Below, piece by piece: positions 17,295 to 27,138 of a DNA stretch of 64,000 bases. The translations under genes were made by a program, and so were the position numbers. The notes below the pieces were generated by a model. That model was not told the DNA's origin, made no database searches, and was given only the letters and a program-made list of their open reading frames with translations. Positions within the stretch are counted from its first letter, which is position 1. The number at the start of each line of letters is the position of its first letter. Source of the DNA: Pseudomonas monsensis. Lineage in GTDB: Bacteria; Pseudomonadota; Gammaproteobacteria; Pseudomonadales; Pseudomonadaceae. The stretch spans positions 6,312,001 through 6,376,000 of the forward strand of contig NZ_CP077087.1 in assembly GCF_014268495.2 (NCBI RefSeq), written 5' to 3'.

Positions 17295-17938
17295 TCGCTT
17301 TGTGATTTACAGCGCTTGAGCCGCGCCTCCAGATTCCGGTCTGGCATGGCGTGGCTGCGCAGGGCGTGGGCGGTCTGCTCGACATAATCGCGAGTGGTTC
17401 CGTAGCGCCCGCAAGCGCTTGCGAACACCTGACTCAGCACGTGATCCGGCAGGTTGCCGGCGTAGCTGGGCAGGTGTCGCTCCAGCACAAACCCCAACGC
17501 CTGAACCTGACTGCCATCTTCGAGCCGGCAGTTGAGCCAGTGCGGGCGATAGGACGGGAACGGCATCTCGCGTTTCCACAGCGCATAAAGCGCACTGTCG
17601 AGGTTCTCTTCCGGCAACCGATAGGCGAAGCCGCTGCACGAACCGCCGCGATCCAGACCGAACACCAGCCCGGGCATTTCCGGCGTACCGCGATGCTCAT
17701 GCGACCACAGGTACAAACCGCGGTGGTAGCCATGGACTCGCCCGCGCACCCGCTCCACTGCCGTACATTCCGGACGCCAGATCAGCGACCCGTAAGCGAA
17801 CAGCCACACCGGTCCGCCCTTGTGGCGCGCCATGGTCGATTGCATCGAGACGAGAAGTTGTTCGTGGGTCAGCTGCGGCCCAAGATCGAGCCGCGGAGGG
17901 TAAGCCAGATTCACAAAAGCAGATTCAATGGCTGTCAT
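17270..17938 (-). CDS. chaC: ChaC-type gamma-glutamylcyclotransferase
   Basis: This 222-residue protein probably cleaves glutathione to 5-oxoproline and Cys-Gly. The nucleating motif FAYGSLIW is at residues 47-54, followed by RVRGRVHGYHRGLYLWSHEHRGT, typical of ChaC. I chose the ATG at 17936-17938 (MTAIES) over one 15 codons upstream because the upstream residues look like signal-free filler and family members begin near here. The Shine-Dalgarno is weak for both. It runs opposite to glpT and overlaps its end by 25 nt. Confidence 0.87.
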   Translation of the reverse strand: MTAIESAFVNLAYPPRLDLGPQLTHEQLLVSMQSTMARHKGGPVWLFAYGSLIWRPECTAVERVRGRVHGYHRGLYLWSHEHRGTPEMPGLVFGLDRGGSCSGFAYRLPEENLDSALYALWKREMPFPSYRPHWLNCRLEDGSQVQALGFVLERHLPSYAGNLPDHVLSQVFASACGRYGTTRDYVEQTAHALRSHAMPDRNLEARLKRCKSQSDQATASRL

Positions 17939-18292
17939 GACGGAAATGTTCGGCCCCGCAAGTATTACAAGATGTAAGCACAATTCGCTGGATAGAACAT
18001 ATAGCAGTAACTGTAAAACGAAAAGTGCTAAAGGATGTATGACTGGCTCAATAGCGTTAAATCGAGATTAGCGGTCCCGGTTAACGGCTTTTATATAGCC
18101 TAATACCATTGCAGGAATATCTTAAATACCCGAATGAAATATGCATAAGCCTTCCCTTGTTCAGGAACGGTTCAAGAAAACGCAGGAATTTTCCTACTAG
18201 AATGTCGGACTTTATGTCTTTCCAGTCGCTGAACGCCTACGTATAACGGCCTTCTTCTGGCGCAAGCCATCCCGTTTAACCGAGGCTGCAAC
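17939..18292. other. Intergenic region between chaC and the PagP-like gene
   Basis: About 350 nt between divergent genes, clearly richer in A and T than the surrounding coding DNA, with several TATA-like stretches (for example near 18091-18100 and 18199-18206). It probably carries promoters for both neighbours. I found no convincing ORF, RNA or repeat in it. Confidence 0.5.
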
Positions 18293-18769
18293 ATGAACGC
18301 ACCCAGGCTTTTGGCCGCACTGTTATTGCTTCAGACCGGCCAGGCTCTGGCCACCAATGATTCACAAAAAGACGATGGCTTCTGGTACGCACAAACCAGT
18401 GTCTATACCCGCCATTACTCGCCCGACCCTGAACACAATAATCATCAGGACTTGATCGGCATCGAACGCAATCAGGCTTCCGGCTGGGTATTGGGCGGGG
18501 CAACTTTTCGCAACTCATTCAGCCAGCGCTCGAACTACGCCTATGTCGGCAAGCGCTATGACAGCCGGGAGTATCCGGTGTATCTGAAAGTCACCGGCGG
18601 CCTGTTGCAGGGTTATCGCGGTGATTACAAGGACAAGATCCCGTTGAACCGCTTCGGCGTGGCGCCGGTAATCATTCCGTCCGTCGGTACTCACTACGGC
18701 CCGCTGGCGGCCGAGCTGGTGTTTCTCGGCGCCAACGCGGCGATGGTGACGACCGGCGTACGTTTCTAG
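18293..18769 (+). CDS. Outer-membrane beta-barrel protein, PagP-like
   Basis: This is a 158-residue protein with a signal peptide at 1-20 (ending GQALA). Mature residues alternate polar and hydrophobic in short strands, contain GWVLGGATFRNSFSQRSNYAYVG (about 64-86) and APVIIPSVGTHYGP near 125-138, and end in the aromatic VTTGVRF expected of outer-membrane barrels. This resembles PagP, the lipid A palmitoyltransferase, although I cannot confirm catalytic residues. Proteins like it are sometimes labelled glycerol-3-phosphate transporter only because glpT is nearby, which the sequence does not support. Confidence 0.65.
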   Translation: MNAPRLLAALLLLQTGQALATNDSQKDDGFWYAQTSVYTRHYSPDPEHNNHQDLIGIERNQASGWVLGGATFRNSFSQRSNYAYVGKRYDSREYPVYLKVTGGLLQGYRGDYKDKIPLNRFGVAPVIIPSVGTHYGPLAAELVFLGANAAMVTTGVRF

Positions 18770-18794
18770 GGATTGGGCTCAACGCTCGTGCGGC

Positions 18795-19763
18795 TCAAGA
18801 GCGCGGCGCATAGGCAAACACGTCCGCGCGCATCTGGTGTGCATCCATCCCGGCTTCCACCAGCGCATCCAGCGTACCGTAAACCATTGCCGGCGAGCCG
18901 CTGGCGTAGACGTGCAGCGGCTTCAGATCCGCAAAGTCTTCACACACGGCCTGGTGCAACATCCCGCAGCGCCCTTCCCAACCGCACTGGTCGCTGACGA
19001 CTTTGTGCAGGAACAGATTGGGCAGTTTCAGCCATTCGTCCCAATGCTCGATGGCGTAGAAATCTTCCGGACGGCGCACGCCCCAGTACAGATGCACCGG
19101 GTGTTTGAAGCCGTTGGCGCGGCAGTGTTCGATCAGGCTGTGAATCTGGCCCATGCCGGTACCGGCGGCGATCAGCACCAGCGGCCCGTCAGGCAATTCG
19201 GCGAGGTGGGTGTCGCCAAACGGCAGTTCGACGCGCACCAGCGGGTTGCGTTGCAACTGTTCGATCAGGCTCAGCGCACTGGCTTCACGCGCCAGCACGT
19301 GGATTTCCAGATCACGCCCGCCGTGCGGCGCCGAGGCCATGGAGAACGCCGACTTCTCGCCGCTCTCGCGCTCGATCATCAGGTACTGTCCGGCGTGATA
19401 GCGCGGCGGTTTACCGGCCGGCGCCCGCAGACGTACACGCCAGGTGTCACCGCCAACGTCCCGGCATTCGATGACCTGACACGACAGGCTGCGCACCGGC
19501 AGTTCTCCCAACGCCAGCACGCCATCCCACAACAGGATGCAGTCTTCCAGCGGCTCGGCTATGCAAGTGTAGAACTCGCCGTGGTCGTGCACCTTGCCGG
19601 CCTGTTCGACCCGGCCTTCGACCAGCAACGCCGCACACACGTGGCAGTTGCCATTGCGGCAGCTTTGCGGGCAGTCGTAGCCCAGGCGCCGCGCACCGTC
19701 GAGAATCCGCTCACCGGGCTGTATCTCAAGCACCGCTCCGGAGGGCTGCAGGGTTACACGCAT
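18795..19763 (-). CDS. 2Fe-2S ferredoxin-NAD(P)H reductase, CDP-6-deoxyglucoseen reductase-like
   Basis: This 322-residue electron-transfer protein has an N-terminal plant-type ferredoxin domain with cysteines at 31, 35, 40, 43 and 67, followed by an FAD domain (RYHAGQYLMIERESG) and an NAD(P)H domain (LIAAGTGMGQIHSLI). Start is the ATG at 19761-19763, which shares one base with the ubiD stop. Translational coupling to ubiD is therefore likely. In E. coli the flavin reductase Fre follows ubiD. This gene may be the counterpart supplying reduced flavin, but that is inference. Database names refer to a deoxysugar reductase, with no deoxysugar genes here. Confidence 0.85.
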   Translation of the reverse strand: MRVTLQPSGAVLEIQPGERILDGARRLGYDCPQSCRNGNCHVCAALLVEGRVEQAGKVHDHGEFYTCIAEPLEDCILLWDGVLALGELPVRSLSCQVIECRDVGGDTWRVRLRAPAGKPPRYHAGQYLMIERESGEKSAFSMASAPHGGRDLEIHVLAREASALSLIEQLQRNPLVRVELPFGDTHLAELPDGPLVLIAAGTGMGQIHSLIEHCRANGFKHPVHLYWGVRRPEDFYAIEHWDEWLKLPNLFLHKVVSDQCGWEGRCGMLHQAVCEDFADLKPLHVYASGSPAMVYGTLDALVEAGMDAHQMRADVFAYAPRS

Positions 19764-21229
19764 CAATCTATTCCTAACTGATTCCAGATGGCATCGATCC
19801 GCTGGGTGACGGCGTCGTCCTTGACGATCACGCGGCCCCACTCGCGGGTGGTTTCGCCCGGCCACTTGTGGGTGGCATCCAGGCCCATTTTCGAGCCCAG
19901 GCCGGAGACCGGCGAGGCAAAGTCGAGGTAGTCGATCGGCGTGTTGTCGATCATCACCGTGTCGCGCTTGGGGTCCATGCGCGTGGTGATGGCCCAGATC
20001 ACGTCGTTCCAGTCCCGGGCGTTGATATCGTCGTCAGTGACGATAACGAACTTGGTGTACATGAACTGTCGCAAAAACGACCAGACACCGAGCATCACGC
20101 GCTTGGCATGCCCCGGATACGACTTCTTCATCGTCACCACGGCCATGCGGTACGAGCAGCCTTCCGGCGGCAGGTAGAAGTCGGTGATCTCCGGGAACTG
20201 CTTCTGCAGGATCGGCACGAACACTTCGTTCAACGCCACGCCAAGGATCGCCGGCTCATCCGGCGGACGGCCGGTGTAGGTGCTGTGGTAGATCGGTTTG
20301 ATCCGGTGGGTGATGCGCTCGACGGTGAACACCGGGAAGCTGTCGACTTCGTTGTAGTAGCCGGTGTGGTCGCCGTATGGGCCTTCGTCGGCCATTTCGC
20401 CCGGATGGATCACGCCTTCGAGGATGATCTCGGCGGTGGCCGGGACTTGCAGGTCGTTGCCGCGGCACTTGACCAGTTCGGTGCGGTTACCCCGCAGCAG
20501 GCCGGCAAAGGCGTATTCGGAAAGGCTGTCCGGCACTGGCGTTACGGCACCGAGGATGGTCGCCGGATCGGCACCGAGGGCCACGGACACCGGGAACGGC
20601 TGGCCCGGATGCTTCTCGCACCACTCACGGAAGTCCAGCGCGCCACCACGGTGGCTGAGCCAGCGCATGATCACCTTGTTGCGGCCGATCACTTGCTGAC
20701 GGTAGATACCGAGGTTCTGGCGGTCCTTGTTCGGGCCTTTGGTGACGGTCAGGCCCCAGGTGATCAGCGGGCCGACGTCGCCGGGCCAGCAGGTCTGCAC
20801 CGGCAGCATCGCCAGATCGACATCGTCGCCTTCGATGACCACTTCCTGGCACACCGCGTCTTTAACGACTTTCGGCGCCATCGAGATGATCTTGCGGAAG
20901 ATCGGCAGTTTCGACCACGCGTCCTTCAAGCCCTTCGGCGGCTCCGGCTCCTTGAGGAAGGCCAGCAGCTTGCCGATTTCGCGCAGCTCGCTGACCGACT
21001 CGGCGCCCATGCCCATGGCGACCCGCTCGGGGGTGCCGAACAGGTTGCCGAGCACCGGAATGTCGTAGCCGGTGGGTTTCTCGAACAGCAGCGCCGGGCC
21101 CTTGGCCCGTAGCGTGCGGTCGCACACCTCGGTCATTTCCAGCACCGGCGAGACGGGAATCTGGATGCGTTTCAACTCTCCGCGCTGCTCAAGCTGCTGC
21201 ACGAAATCCCGAAGATCCTTGAATTTCAT
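19763..21229 (-). CDS. ubiD: 4-hydroxy-3-polyprenylbenzoate decarboxylase UbiD
   Basis: This 488-residue enzyme uses prenylated FMN to decarboxylate the ubiquinone precursor. MKFKDLRDFVQQLEQRGELK is the standard UbiD opening, so I use the ATG at 21227-21229 instead of an ATG six codons upstream. Blocks such as GIYRQQVIGRNKVIMRW, LGADPATILGA and the E-x-P-x-G-D motif EGPYGDHTGYYN are conserved and bind the cofactor. Length equals that of P. aeruginosa UbiD. It is coupled to the 2Fe-2S reductase gene. The window has no ubiX. Confidence 0.95.
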   Translation of the reverse strand: MKFKDLRDFVQQLEQRGELKRIQIPVSPVLEMTEVCDRTLRAKGPALLFEKPTGYDIPVLGNLFGTPERVAMGMGAESVSELREIGKLLAFLKEPEPPKGLKDAWSKLPIFRKIISMAPKVVKDAVCQEVVIEGDDVDLAMLPVQTCWPGDVGPLITWGLTVTKGPNKDRQNLGIYRQQVIGRNKVIMRWLSHRGGALDFREWCEKHPGQPFPVSVALGADPATILGAVTPVPDSLSEYAFAGLLRGNRTELVKCRGNDLQVPATAEIILEGVIHPGEMADEGPYGDHTGYYNEVDSFPVFTVERITHRIKPIYHSTYTGRPPDEPAILGVALNEVFVPILQKQFPEITDFYLPPEGCSYRMAVVTMKKSYPGHAKRVMLGVWSFLRQFMYTKFVIVTDDDINARDWNDVIWAITTRMDPKRDTVMIDNTPIDYLDFASPVSGLGSKMGLDATHKWPGETTREWGRVIVKDDAVTQRIDAIWNQLGID

Positions 21230-21309
21230 TGACGATGGCACCCTCAAAATAGGCGTACATCCTACCTGCTCTGACGGGCAAACAGCAGCCCGTCAGCGCC
21301 CGGGATCGC

Positions 21310-23271
21310 TCAATTGTGGCTAGTACCCAGCAGCAATGGTGCAAACAGCGGGCTCAGTCTGGCACTGCCCACGTCCGAAAGATGGTCGGCATCCTTGTAC
21401 TGCGAGTGGCCATCGACATCAATGGCGCAGAGGCCGTCCTTGCACATCAGCGAGGTCGGGTCGATAACATGCACGCCGGGGTCCGCCGCACTCATCGAGC
21501 CGAACAGCTCGGTGAAGAACCGCTGGCGCGCCAGATGCTCATTGAGCGGGCGACCGAGCCCTTGCGCCGAGCGCCCGATGCGCGCGAGGCTGGTCAGGCG
21601 GTCGATGTAGCTCTTGTGCTGCAGCGGCACTTCCTTGAACAGCCAGACTTGCACACCAGCCGCGCGCAGCTCAGCCACTTGCGCCTTGAGCCCGGCAGCC
21701 AGACGCTGTTCGGCTTGCGCCGGACTGTCCTTGCGCTCAAGCAGAAACTGTCTGTCGCCGTCGCCATCTTCGCGACCATAAATGTACAGGCTCCAGTTCG
21801 CCGCCAGTACGACATCCTTGATCCCTCGACTGAGCACCAGCGCCATGTTGCGTTTGTTGAAGTCCTGGCATTGAGGGCGCAGGCGGTCTTCGACAATCGG
21901 CGGGCAAGCCGTCAGGCTGTACAACCAGACCGGCTGCGCGTCGCGACCGAGAGTGCCGGCGATGGCCGGCAACAGTGCCGCCGTGTGACTGTCGCCCCAG
22001 AACATCTTGGTCGGAGCGACCTGTTCATCGCCGCCCAACCGACAGGCCTTGTCCAGCGTTTTGTCCGTGCTCAGCTGCATGCAATCCGCTTGCCCGGCCT
22101 TCCACTCCCGCGATTGCGCGTATTCCAGCGCCTTGCCGGTCAGACGCTGTGGCACACCGTCTGACGAGTTAATCACCGAGCCGGTAATCGCCAGCACGGT
22201 GATCGACAGCAAACCACCGACCAACATGGAATTCCGCTTGGCGAACACTCGTTTCTCACGAAAGGGCAGCTCGATATAACGCAGACTCAACCAGGCCAGG
22301 GCCAACGCCAGGGCCATCCAGCCAAGCGCCTCCAGCGGCTGGATGCCGTCGATGGAAATTGCATTGGCATACACATAAACCGGCCAGTGCCACAGATACA
22401 GGGAGTAGGACAGCAGGCCGACCCACACCAGAACGCGGACACTCAACAGACGGCTGGCCCACGTCGCACCTTGCGCGCCCGACCAGATCAACGCGGTAGT
22501 GCCCAATACCGGCAGCAATGCCGCCCAGCCCGGGAACACCGTGGACTTGTCAAAGGTGAATATCGCCAGCAGCACCGCCGCCAGTCCGGCCACGCCCACC
22601 GACTGGCGCAGCCACGGCCGTGCGACGTGTTTCGACGCGGGCAGCACCGCCAGCATTGCTCCGCAGAGCAGCTCCCAGGCGCGGGTCGGCAGCGCGAAGA
22701 AGGCGAATTCAGGCCGGCGTTCGATATAAATGAGGTTCAGGCCAAACGACACCAACAGGACCGCGAACAACATCCAGCGCCAATGACGGACATAACGCAT
22801 CAGCAACACCATCATCAACGGGAAGAAGATGTAGTACTGCTCCTCCACCGCCAGCGACCAGGTATGCAGCAGCGGTTTGAGCTCCGACGCCGGCGCAAAG
22901 TAGCCGTCTTCACGCATGAACAGAATGTTGGAAATGAACAGCGACTGGTAACGAATCGTCCGCCCGAGTTCAGCCAGGTCTTTGGCTGTCAGCAACAGCC
23001 AGCCTAAAGCCAGCGTCACCACCACAACCACAGTCAACGCCGGCAGAATGCGCCGGGCACGACGGCCCCAGAAGTCGAGAAAACTGAAACGCTGTGCGCT
23101 GATTTCGCGGAACAGGATCGAGGTGATCAGGAAGCCGGAAATGACGAAGAACACATCAACGCCGACAAAACCGCCGCTGAATGTAGTGAATCCGAAATGA
23201 AACAGTACGACGGGAATAACCGCCAGTGCCCGTAATCCGTCGATATCACGGCGATTGCCAAACGTGTGCAT
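21310..23271 (-). CDS. OafA-like acyltransferase with SGNH domain (O-antigen acetylase type)
   Basis: This 653-residue protein has two parts. Residues 1-360 are an acyltransferase-3 membrane domain of about ten segments with DIDGLRALAVIPV at the start and HTWSLAVEEQYY at 136-147. Residues about 390-653 are a periplasmic SGNH hydrolase-like domain with the serine motif GDSHT at 426-430 and the catalytic D-x-x-H motif in DADHLSD near the end. It probably O-acetylates a surface glycan. The start has AAAGG 6 nt upstream, which is why I prefer it over an ATG nine codons earlier. It stands between ubiD and rho, as I recall for PA5238. Confidence 0.88.
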   Translation of the reverse strand: MHTFGNRRDIDGLRALAVIPVVLFHFGFTTFSGGFVGVDVFFVISGFLITSILFREISAQRFSFLDFWGRRARRILPALTVVVVVTLALGWLLLTAKDLAELGRTIRYQSLFISNILFMREDGYFAPASELKPLLHTWSLAVEEQYYIFFPLMMVLLMRYVRHWRWMLFAVLLVSFGLNLIYIERRPEFAFFALPTRAWELLCGAMLAVLPASKHVARPWLRQSVGVAGLAAVLLAIFTFDKSTVFPGWAALLPVLGTTALIWSGAQGATWASRLLSVRVLVWVGLLSYSLYLWHWPVYVYANAISIDGIQPLEALGWMALALALAWLSLRYIELPFREKRVFAKRNSMLVGGLLSITVLAITGSVINSSDGVPQRLTGKALEYAQSREWKAGQADCMQLSTDKTLDKACRLGGDEQVAPTKMFWGDSHTAALLPAIAGTLGRDAQPVWLYSLTACPPIVEDRLRPQCQDFNKRNMALVLSRGIKDVVLAANWSLYIYGREDGDGDRQFLLERKDSPAQAEQRLAAGLKAQVAELRAAGVQVWLFKEVPLQHKSYIDRLTSLARIGRSAQGLGRPLNEHLARQRFFTELFGSMSAADPGVHVIDPTSLMCKDGLCAIDVDGHSQYKDADHLSDVGSARLSPLFAPLLLGTSHN

Positions 23272-23368
23272 GAAAAACCTTTCTCGTTCTGGATACAAAG
23301 TTCCTGGAAAGCGCGAAAGTTATCAGCCGCGTACATTTCAATCCATATACAAATAATCTGAGGCAAAA

Positions 23369-23396
23369 AAAAGCGCCCTTCCGGGCGCTTCTTTTT
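23369..23396. terminator. Bidirectional terminator between rho and the acyltransferase gene
   Basis: AAGCGCCC and GGGCGCTT form a stem with a TTCC loop. A run of eight A's on the left and TTCTTTTT on the right give T-tracts on both strands. It ends rho transcription about 15-20 nt after the rho stop. Confidence 0.88.
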
Positions 23397-23410
23397 AAAC
23401 AGCTGGGGTA

Positions 23411-24670
<1,260 letters not shown>

Positions 24671-24866
24671 ATAGGAATGACGTAATCATTTATGGAGGGG
24701 GGAAATTAAGCTTTTGGCTTAATGAGGCCGCGCCGCGGAGAAGGCGACAGGATCGCGAACTTGTTCGAAAAGGAGTGCGTCGGCGACGGCTAGCAGGGGG
24801 CAGTGGAGAAACCAGTGCGGGGCCGAATGTACCACCTGAGTTTCGGAGCGTCTAGCCCTGAATACG

Positions 24867-24899
24867 CAAAAAGCCCCGCAATTTGCGGGGCTTTTTTTC
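24867..24899. terminator. Terminator of trxA
   Basis: AGCCCCGCA and TGCGGGGCT form a 9-bp stem with a 3-nt loop and T-runs on both strands. It lies about 20 nt after the leftward trxA stop and ahead of the rho leader. Confidence 0.88.
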
Positions 24900-24917
24900 A
24901 GCGATTTACCGCGACGC

Positions 24918-25247
24918 TTAGATGTTGGCGTCGAGGAAAGCAGCCAGTTGCGACTTCGACAGGGCGCCGACTTTGGTCGCTTCAACGTTGCCGTTCTTGA
25001 ACAGCATCAGCGTCGGGATACCACGCACGCCGTGCTTGGCCGGGGTTTCCTGGTTTTCGTCGATGTTCAGTTTGGCGACGGTCAGCTTGCCTTTGTAAGT
25101 CTCGGCAATCTCGTCCAGAACCGGAGCGATCATTTTGCAAGGGCCGCACCATTCAGCCCAGTAGTCGACCAGGACAGCGCCTTCGGCCTTGAGTACGTCG
25201 GCTTCGAAGCTGGCGTCGCTAACGTGTTTGATCAAATCGCTGCTCAT
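24918..25247 (-). CDS. trxA: Thioredoxin TrxA
   Basis: This 109-residue cytoplasmic thioredoxin has the active site WCGPCK at 33-38, the cis-proline in GIPTLMLFKNG near residue 76 and the usual C-terminal helix. It reduces protein disulfides with electrons from thioredoxin reductase, which is not in this window. It is leftward, ends in its own terminator and precedes rho, as in E. coli and P. aeruginosa. Confidence 0.98.
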   Translation of the reverse strand: MSSDLIKHVSDASFEADVLKAEGAVLVDYWAEWCGPCKMIAPVLDEIAETYKGKLTVAKLNIDENQETPAKHGVRGIPTLMLFKNGNVEATKVGALSKSQLAAFLDANI

Positions 25248-25367
25248 GGAATTCTCCAGGTTGTAAGCAAAAAAACGTGGCCCATCATAGCCGCCCTTCC
25301 CTTGTTCAGGAAGCTGCAGTTGATTGAGTCTTGCTATGGCGCCCCATGAGTCTGGGTATAGCTCAAG

Positions 25368-26075
25368 TCACGCCGTGGCGGGGGCGATGAAGGCGATTCC
25401 GGTGCGCAAGGCTGCGTTGCGCACGTGCTCCTGCATGGCTTTCTGGGCGGCAGCGGACGACCGGCGGGCCAGGGCGCGGAGGATCTTGCGGTGCTCCTGC
25501 CAGGTTTCCATCGCCCGTTCGGCGCGGATGAACGGTAGTTTCTGGCTCTCGAGAAAGATTTCGGCGCTGGCGGTGAGGATGCTCAGCATCGCCTGGTTGC
25601 CGCTGGCCAGCAGGATGCGGCGGTGGAAGTCGAAGTCGAGTTTCGCCGCCGCTTCGAAATCACCCGCCTTCAATTGCTCGCGCATCGCGGCAACGTTGTC
25701 CTCCAGCGCATCCAGATCAAGCGTGCTCAGCGTGACCGCCGCCAGCCCGGCGGCAAAGCCTTCCAGCGCATAGCGCAGCTGAAAGATATCCAGCGGCGAA
25801 GCCTGTGCCGCAAAGGGCCAGCCTGGCGCCTGGCTGCCGTGCGGCAATTCCACCGGCGATTGAACGAACACGCCCTTGCCCGGCTGAATGCTGACCACAC
25901 CGAGCGCACTCAGCGACGACAGCGCCTCGCGCAATGAAGCCCGGCTGACGCCCAACTGCAAGGCCAGGTCCCGTTGCGACGGCAACGCATCGCCCGCACC
26001 GAAACCCTGTTCGGTGATCAGTTTGCGGATGGCTTGCAGCGCCACTTCGGGTACGGCACGGGAGATCGAGTTCAT
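25368..26075 (-). CDS. FadR-subfamily (FCD) GntR transcriptional regulator
   Basis: This 235-residue regulator has an N-terminal winged helix-turn-helix (GDALPSQRDLALQLGVSRASLREALSSL at about 31-58) and a helical FCD ligand-binding domain from about residue 100. The FCD metal-binding pattern is partly visible in DFDFHRRILLASGNQ. I use the ATG at 26073-26075 (MNSISRAVPE) instead of one 21 codons upstream, because the first winged-helix helix begins there. It is divergent from the amino-acid ABC operon across 256 nt, and a matching operator-like palindrome lies between them, so it probably controls that operon. Confidence 0.87.
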   Translation of the reverse strand: MNSISRAVPEVALQAIRKLITEQGFGAGDALPSQRDLALQLGVSRASLREALSSLSALGVVSIQPGKGVFVQSPVELPHGSQAPGWPFAAQASPLDIFQLRYALEGFAAGLAAVTLSTLDLDALEDNVAAMREQLKAGDFEAAAKLDFDFHRRILLASGNQAMLSILTASAEIFLESQKLPFIRAERAMETWQEHRKILRALARRSSAAAQKAMQEHVRNAALRTGIAFIAPATA

Positions 26076-26202
26076 GGTTTTCCAGACGAACCAGGCCAAG
26101 GTGCGGCTAGTTGTAAAGCTATTCGCTGACGCCGGCAAGTCGTGCCCCAGCAGGGTTCGGCGCCGTACACCAATGCGCTATCGGAGTGCGAAAAACAACC
26201 TG

Positions 26203-26217
26203 ACTGTTCAGACCAGT
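26203..26217. promoter_or_regulatory. Candidate operator for the FCD-type GntR regulator
   Basis: ACTGTTCAGACCAGT is a 15-bp imperfect palindrome with one mismatched pair. It contains TGTTCAGACCA, one base away from the TNGTNNNACNA pattern of FadR-subfamily sites. It sits about 115 nt before the binding-protein gene and 128 nt before the regulator gene. Confidence 0.5.
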
Positions 26218-26331
26218 AAGACCGAACAAATCCGCCAAAACCGCGGCCTGCGCGGGGGAAACCCGAGTATTGGCACGCCCCATGCTCTGTCCGATCGCAG
26301 AAATCACTTCCCGCCGATCCGGAGATTTGCC

Positions 26332-27117
26332 ATGACCCTGCGTTACCGCGCCCTCCTCGCCGCCCTGTTTTCCAGCCTGTTGCTCAGCCAGATACCCGCC
26401 CACGCCGACGCGCTGGATGACGTGGTCAAACGCGGCACATTGAAAGTCGCCGTGCCCCAGGACTTCCCGCCGTTCGGCTCGGTCGGCCCGGACATGAAGC
26501 CCCGTGGCCTGGACATCGACACAGCGAAACTGCTGGCCGATCAACTGAAGGTCAAACTCGAACTGACCCCGGTCAACAGCACCAACCGCATCCCGTTCCT
26601 CACCACCGGCAAGGTCGATCTGGTGATCTCCAGCCTCGGTAAAAATCCGGATCGCGAGAAAGTCATCGACTTCTCCCGCGCCTACGCCCCGTTCTACCTC
26701 GCCGTGTTCGGCCCGCCTGATGCCGCCATCACCACGCTCGACGACCTCAAAGGCAAAACCATCAGTGTCACCCGTGGCGCCATCGAAGACATCGAACTGA
26801 GCAAAGTCGCCCCCGAAGGCGTGACCATCAAGCGCTTCGAAGACAACAACTCGACCATCGCCGCCTACCTCGCCGGCCAGGTTGACCTGATCGCCAGCGG
26901 CAACGTGGTGATGGTCGCGATCAGCGAAAAGAACCCGAAACGCGTGCCGGCGCTGAAAGTGAAGCTCAAGGATTCGCCGGTCTACGTCGGCGTGAACAAG
27001 AACGAGCCGGCGCTGCTGGGCAAGGTCAACGACATCCTGACCACCGCCAAGGCTGACGGCGCACTGGAAAAGAATTCACAGACCTGGCTGAAAGAGCCGC
27101 TGCCGGCCGATCTCTGA
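26332..27117 (+). CDS. Polar amino-acid ABC transporter substrate-binding protein
   Basis: This 261-residue periplasmic binding protein of family 3 has a signal peptide at 1-24 (ending PAHA). VVKRGTLKVAVPQDFPPFGS opens the mature fold, followed by GLDIDTAKLLADQLKVKLELTPV and VDLVISSLGKNPDREKVIDFS, where the ligand carboxylate and amino group are bound in relatives. Start has GGAG 7 nt upstream. It is the first gene of a four-gene importer operon. The substrate, probably an amino acid or derived amine, cannot be set from sequence. Confidence 0.9.
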   Translation: MTLRYRALLAALFSSLLLSQIPAHADALDDVVKRGTLKVAVPQDFPPFGSVGPDMKPRGLDIDTAKLLADQLKVKLELTPVNSTNRIPFLTTGKVDLVISSLGKNPDREKVIDFSRAYAPFYLAVFGPPDAAITTLDDLKGKTISVTRGAIEDIELSKVAPEGVTIKRFEDNNSTIAAYLAGQVDLIASGNVVMVAISEKNPKRVPALKVKLKDSPVYVGVNKNEPALLGKVNDILTTAKADGALEKNSQTWLKEPLPADL

Positions 27118-27138
27118 TCGACTGCGCGGGAGACCTAC

